Both the position numbers and the translations under genes were made by a program. A stretch of 64,000 bases of DNA, taken from Anaeromyxobacter dehalogenans 2CP-1. Its GTDB lineage: Bacteria > Myxococcota > Myxococcia > Myxococcales > Anaeromyxobacteraceae. This document shows, piece after piece, positions 61,039 through 64,000 of this stretch. The DNA lies in the NCBI RefSeq assembly GCF_000022145.1, contig NC_011891.1:3702501-3766500 (forward strand), written 5' to 3'. How positions within the stretch are numbered: position 1 is the first letter of the stretch; each line of letters begins with the position of its first letter. The notes beneath the pieces are model-generated. The model saw nothing but the letters and a program-made list of their open reading frames with translations, made no database searches and had not been told where the DNA came from.

Positions 61039-64000
61039 TTGTTCGTGGCGTCCAGGCTCGAGTCGTCCTTCTTCGGCCGGTCGCGCGGCGGCGCGGTCGC
61101 CGCCCCCCTGAAGCCGTTCCGCGACGAGCTGCTCAGCCTCGAGCGGCTCGACGAGCGCGCCCGCTCGCTCGCCGCGCGCTTCACGGTGGACCCGTCGGGC
61201 CGCGCGGCGCGGACCGTCCTGCCGCGCTTCGAGGACAACGTCCGGGCGCTGCGCGACGGCTATCGCTCGCTCGCCGGGGACGTGCGCCGCGGCGAGTTCG
61301 TCACGCCCGCCGCCGAGTGGCTCCTCGACAACTACCACCTCGTCGCGTCCGAGAGCCGCGACGTCCGCCACAACCTCCCGCGGCGCTACTACCGCGAGCT
61401 GCCCAAGCTCGCCGCCCGCGAGGAGGCGGGGAACGCCCGCGTCTACGCGCTCGCGGTCGAGCTCATCCGCCACAGCGACAGCCGCCTCGACCGCGCCCAG
61501 CTCGTGCGCTGGCTCGACGCGTTCCAGACGGTCGCGCCGCTCACCATCGGCGAGCTCTGGGCCTGGCCGAGCATGGTCAAGCTGGCGCTCGTGGAGAACC
61601 TGCGGCGCCTCGCGGACGAGGCGCTCGTCGCCCGCGCCGCCCGGCGGGCCGCCGACGCCTACCTGGCGCGCTTCGACGCCGCGGGACACGGCTCCGCGCC
61701 GCCCCTGCCGCGCGTGCTGCACCCGGCGCTCGTCGTGCAGCTCCTCCAGCGCCTGCGCGAGTACGGGCCCCGCCTCTCGTCCGTCCGGAGCGACCTCGAC
61801 CGGCACCTCGCCGCGGACCGCCGGACGGCGGAGGAGGCGATCCGGAGCGAGCACCAGCACGAGGCCGTCGCCCAGGTCTCGGTGGCGAACGTGGTCACGA
61901 GCCTGCGCCTCTGCGCGACGCTCGACTGGACCAGCTTCGTCGAGGGCGTGAGCCTGGTGGAGCGGGTGCTGCAGCGAGATCCCGCGGGCGTCCACGCGCG
62001 CATGGACTTCCTCACCCGCGACCGCTACCGCCAGGCGGTCGAGGAGCTCGCAGAGCCCACCGGGGAGGCCCAGGTCCGCGTCGCGCTCCGCGCGGTCGAG
62101 AGCGCGCGGGAGGCGGCGGAGGCCGGGGGGCCGGGCGCGCGCGCGGCGCACGTCGGGTCCCACCTCATCGGGAAGGAGCGCCGCGAGCTCGAGGTGGACG
62201 TGGCCTGGCGCCCGGGCCCGAGGAAGCGGCTCCGGCGGTTCGCGTTCGCCCACGCGACCGCCGCCTACCTCGGCGGGATCGCGGTCGCGACGGCGGCGCT
62301 CGTCCTCGCCGGGCTGGCGTACGCGCACCGCGCCGGCGCCTCCGCGCCGGCGTCGCTCGCGGTGGCGCTGCTCCTCCTCCTTCCGGCGAGCGAGGTGGCC
62401 GTCGCGCTCGTCCAGCGCCTGGCCGCGCGCCTCGCTCCGCCCCGGCGCCTCCCCCGCCTCGACCTGGCCGGCGGGATCCCCGAGGACGCGCGGACGCTCG
62501 TGGTCGTCCCGACGCTGCTCACGAGCGTCGAGGGCGTCGAGCGGCAGCTCGAGCACCTCGAGGTTCTCGCGCTCGGGAACCTCGACCCGCACGTCCACTT
62601 CGCGATCCTCGGGGACTTCGCCGACGCCGAGTCCGAGGCCGCGCCCGCGGACGCGGGGATCCTCGCGGCCGCCCGGAGCGGGATCGCGGCGCTGAACGCC
62701 CGCCTCGGCGACGGCCGGGACGACCGGTTCTTCCTGTTCCATCGCGCGCGCCGCTGGAACGCGGCCGAGGACGTGTGGATGGGGTGGGAGCGCAAGCGCG
62801 GGAAGCTCCAGGAGCTGAACCGGCTGCTCCGCGGCGCGACGGACACGAGCTACGACGTGCAGGTCGGCGACGTCGGCGTCCTGCAGCGCGTGCGCTACTG
62901 CATCACGCTCGACTCCGACACGCGCCTCCCGCGAGACGGGGCGAAGACGCTCGTCGGCATCATCGCGCATCCGCTCAACCGGCCCGTGCTCGACCCGCGC
63001 TCCGGCCGCGTCACCGAGGGCTACGGGGTCCTGCAGCCGCGGGTCAGCGTCACGACCGCGAGCGCGGCCAGCTCGCGCTTCGCGCGGATCTTCGCCGGCC
63101 ACACCGGCGTGGATCCGTATACCACCGCGGTCTCCGACACCTACCAGGACCTGTTCGGCGAGGGCAGCTTCACCGGCAAGGGCCTCTACGACGTGGACGC
63201 CTTCACCGCGGCGCTCGAGGGACGCGTCCCGGACAACACCCTCCTCTCCCACGATCTGTTCGAGGGCCTCCACGCCCGCACCGGGCTCGTGACCGACGTC
63301 GAGGTCGTGGACGACTACCCCTCGAGCGTCCTCGCCCACGCGCGCCGCCAGCACCGCTGGACGCGCGGCGACTGGCAGATCCTCGGCTGGCTCCTGCCGT
63401 TCGTGCGGACGACGGCGGGCCTCGCGAGGAATCGCCTCCCGCTCATCTCCCGCTGGAAGATCTTCGACAACCTGCGGCGCGCGCTGCTCGCGCCCGCGAC
63501 GGTCGTCCTCCTCCTCGCCGCGTGGACCGCGCTCCCGGGCAGCCCGGCGCTCTGGACGGCCGCGGTCCTGGCGTCCGTCGCGCTCCCGCTGCTCCCGCTC
63601 GCGCTCGCGGCCCTCCGCGGCCCGAGGCGCCACCAGCCGGTCCGGGCCTTCCTGCGCGCGCTCGCCGACGACGCGGTCGCCACCTCGGCCCGCGTCCTCC
63701 TGCAGGTCACGTTCCTCGCGAACCAGGCGTTCGCGATGGTGCACGCGATCGCGGTCACGCTGGTCCGGCTCACCGTCACGCGGCGCGGCCTGCTCGAGTG
63801 GGAGACCGCCGCCGCCAGCGCCGCGCGCGGCGCCGGGCTCGAGGCGCGGTCCTTCCTCGCCGGCATGGCCGCGGGCCCTGCGATCGCGCTCGCCGGCGGG
63901 ATCCTCGTCTCCGCGCTGCGGCCCGCAGCGCTGCTCCCGGCCGCCCCGCTGCTCCTGCTGTGGGCGCTCGCGCCGCTCGTCGCGCACCGGCTCTCGCAGC
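61039..64000 (+). CDS. Cyclic beta-glucan synthase-like protein (NdvB type), 5' part
   Basis: At least 987 codons, continuing beyond the window. Start is TTG 61039 (5 nt after GGGAGG) or GTG 61045. N-terminal helical region with WLLDNYHLV and HNLPRRYYRELPKL, two membrane helices (about 415-460), a glycosyltransferase domain with ITLDSDTRLP (DxD) and HRWTRGDWQ, then more membrane helices. This is the GT84 layout of cyclic beta-1,2-glucan synthases; the GH94 phosphorylase half should lie downstream. Role: periplasmic glucan synthesis, inferred. Confidence 0.85.
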   Translation, partial: MFVASRLESSFFGRSRGGAVAAPLKPFRDELLSLERLDERARSLAARFTVDPSGRAARTVLPRFEDNVRALRDGYRSLAGDVRRGEFVTPAAEWLLDNYHLVASESRDVRHNLPRRYYRELPKLAAREEAGNARVYALAVELIRHSDSRLDRAQLVRWLDAFQTVAPLTIGELWAWPSMVKLALVENLRRLADEALVARAARRAADAYLARFDAAGHGSAPPLPRVLHPALVVQLLQRLREYGPRLSSVRSDLDRHLAADRRTAEEAIRSEHQHEAVAQVSVANVVTSLRLCATLDWTSFVEGVSLVERVLQRDPAGVHARMDFLTRDRYRQAVEELAEPTGEAQVRVALRAVESAREAAEAGGPGARAAHVGSHLIGKERRELEVDVAWRPGPRKRLRRFAFAHATAAYLGGIAVATAALVLAGLAYAHRAGASAPASLAVALLLLLPASEVAVALVQRLAARLAPPRRLPRLDLAGGIPEDARTLVVVPTLLTSVEGVERQLEHLEVLALGNLDPHVHFAILGDFADAESEAAPADAGILAAARSGIAALNARLGDGRDDRFFLFHRARRWNAAEDVWMGWERKRGKLQELNRLLRGATDTSYDVQVGDVGVLQRVRYCITLDSDTRLPRDGAKTLVGIIAHPLNRPVLDPRSGRVTEGYGVLQPRVSVTTASAASSRFARIFAGHTGVDPYTTAVSDTYQDLFGEGSFTGKGLYDVDAFTAALEGRVPDNTLLSHDLFEGLHARTGLVTDVEVVDDYPSSVLAHARRQHRWTRGDWQILGWLLPFVRTTAGLARNRLPLISRWKIFDNLRRALLAPATVVLLLAAWTALPGSPALWTAAVLASVALPLLPLALAALRGPRRHQPVRAFLRALADDAVATSARVLLQVTFLANQAFAMVHAIAVTLVRLTVTRRGLLEWETAAASAARGAGLEARSFLAGMAAGPAIALAGGILVSALRPAALLPAAPLLLLWALAPLVAHRLSQ

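Noticed and set aside
60613-63987. 3.4-kb open frame antisense to the glucan synthase
   Set aside because: Repetitive Arg/Glu/Gly/Ala composition typical of a GC shadow. Only its last 67 codons, with a separate ATG, were kept as a small gene.
1-64000. tRNA, rRNA or CRISPR
   Set aside because: No conserved tRNA arms, rRNA blocks or regularly spaced repeats were seen by eye.

Overview
The window is a very GC-rich bacterial chromosome segment, densely coded, with many GTG starts and 1-4 nt gene overlaps. A decaheme OmcA/MtrC-type outer-surface cytochrome, a PilZ-receiver protein, CHRD repeats, a kynA-kynU pair and a CheB-CheR-kinase hybrid together suggest a Myxococcota relative of the Anaeromyxobacter type. 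That placement is inferred from gene content and base composition, not from a marker gene.

Layout. 0-8 kb: a LysR/SDR divergent pair, rsgA, a PilZ-receiver regulator with a small exported protein, a GuaB1-type IMPDH-like enzyme, and a TetR/SDR divergent pair with two matching operators. 8-13 kb: a zinc-ribbon HELGH membrane protein, a MetB-like transsulfuration enzyme, an HMA-CDF fusion, a thioesterase with a probable CTG start, and a CHRD-repeat lipoprotein. 13-18 kb: a redox island of a tandem-Rieske Tat protein, a YceI protein, an ECF sigma/anti-sigma pair, a four-helix His-rich membrane protein and a diheme cytochrome c. 18-23 kb: a sulfur assimilation operon (YeiH-type transporter, small protein, siroheme synthase, siroheme sulfite/nitrite reductase). 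23-26 kb: a Met/His-rich lipoprotein, a 159-bp MITE-like element, and an intact IS1182-like insertion sequence abutting it.

26-43 kb: small exported proteins, a Mut7-C RNase-fold protein, the decaheme lipoprotein, kynA-kynU, and then a likely LysR regulon. A 34-bp motif recurs upstream of an alcohol dehydrogenase, of the LysR gene itself and of a mandelonitrile-lyase-like cupin. Also here are a reductase, a CPA1 antiporter/ABC-2 exporter operon and an M20 amidohydrolase. 42-49 kb: a second MITE copy, cspA with a clear promoter, a Tat-exported multicopper oxidase, an alpha/beta hydrolase, two ferritin-like helical proteins and a CpxP-like protein. 49-64 kb: an OpuC-type osmolyte transporter with a binding protein-permease fusion, a remnant of a quinol nitric oxide reductase fused to a truncated MITE copy, a P-type Ca2+ ATPase whose stop codon lies in the element flank, a GAF histidine kinase, the CheB/CheR/PAS/kinase/receiver hybrid, and the 5' part of a cyclic-beta-glucan-synthase-like gene that runs off the end.

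No rRNA, tRNA, CRISPR array or prophage was recognised. The most unusual points are the MITE/IS pair sharing CTCAG target repeats, the three-promoter LysR motif, the tandem-Rieske/YceI/ECF redox island, and the CHRD array that starts and ends with complementary half units.
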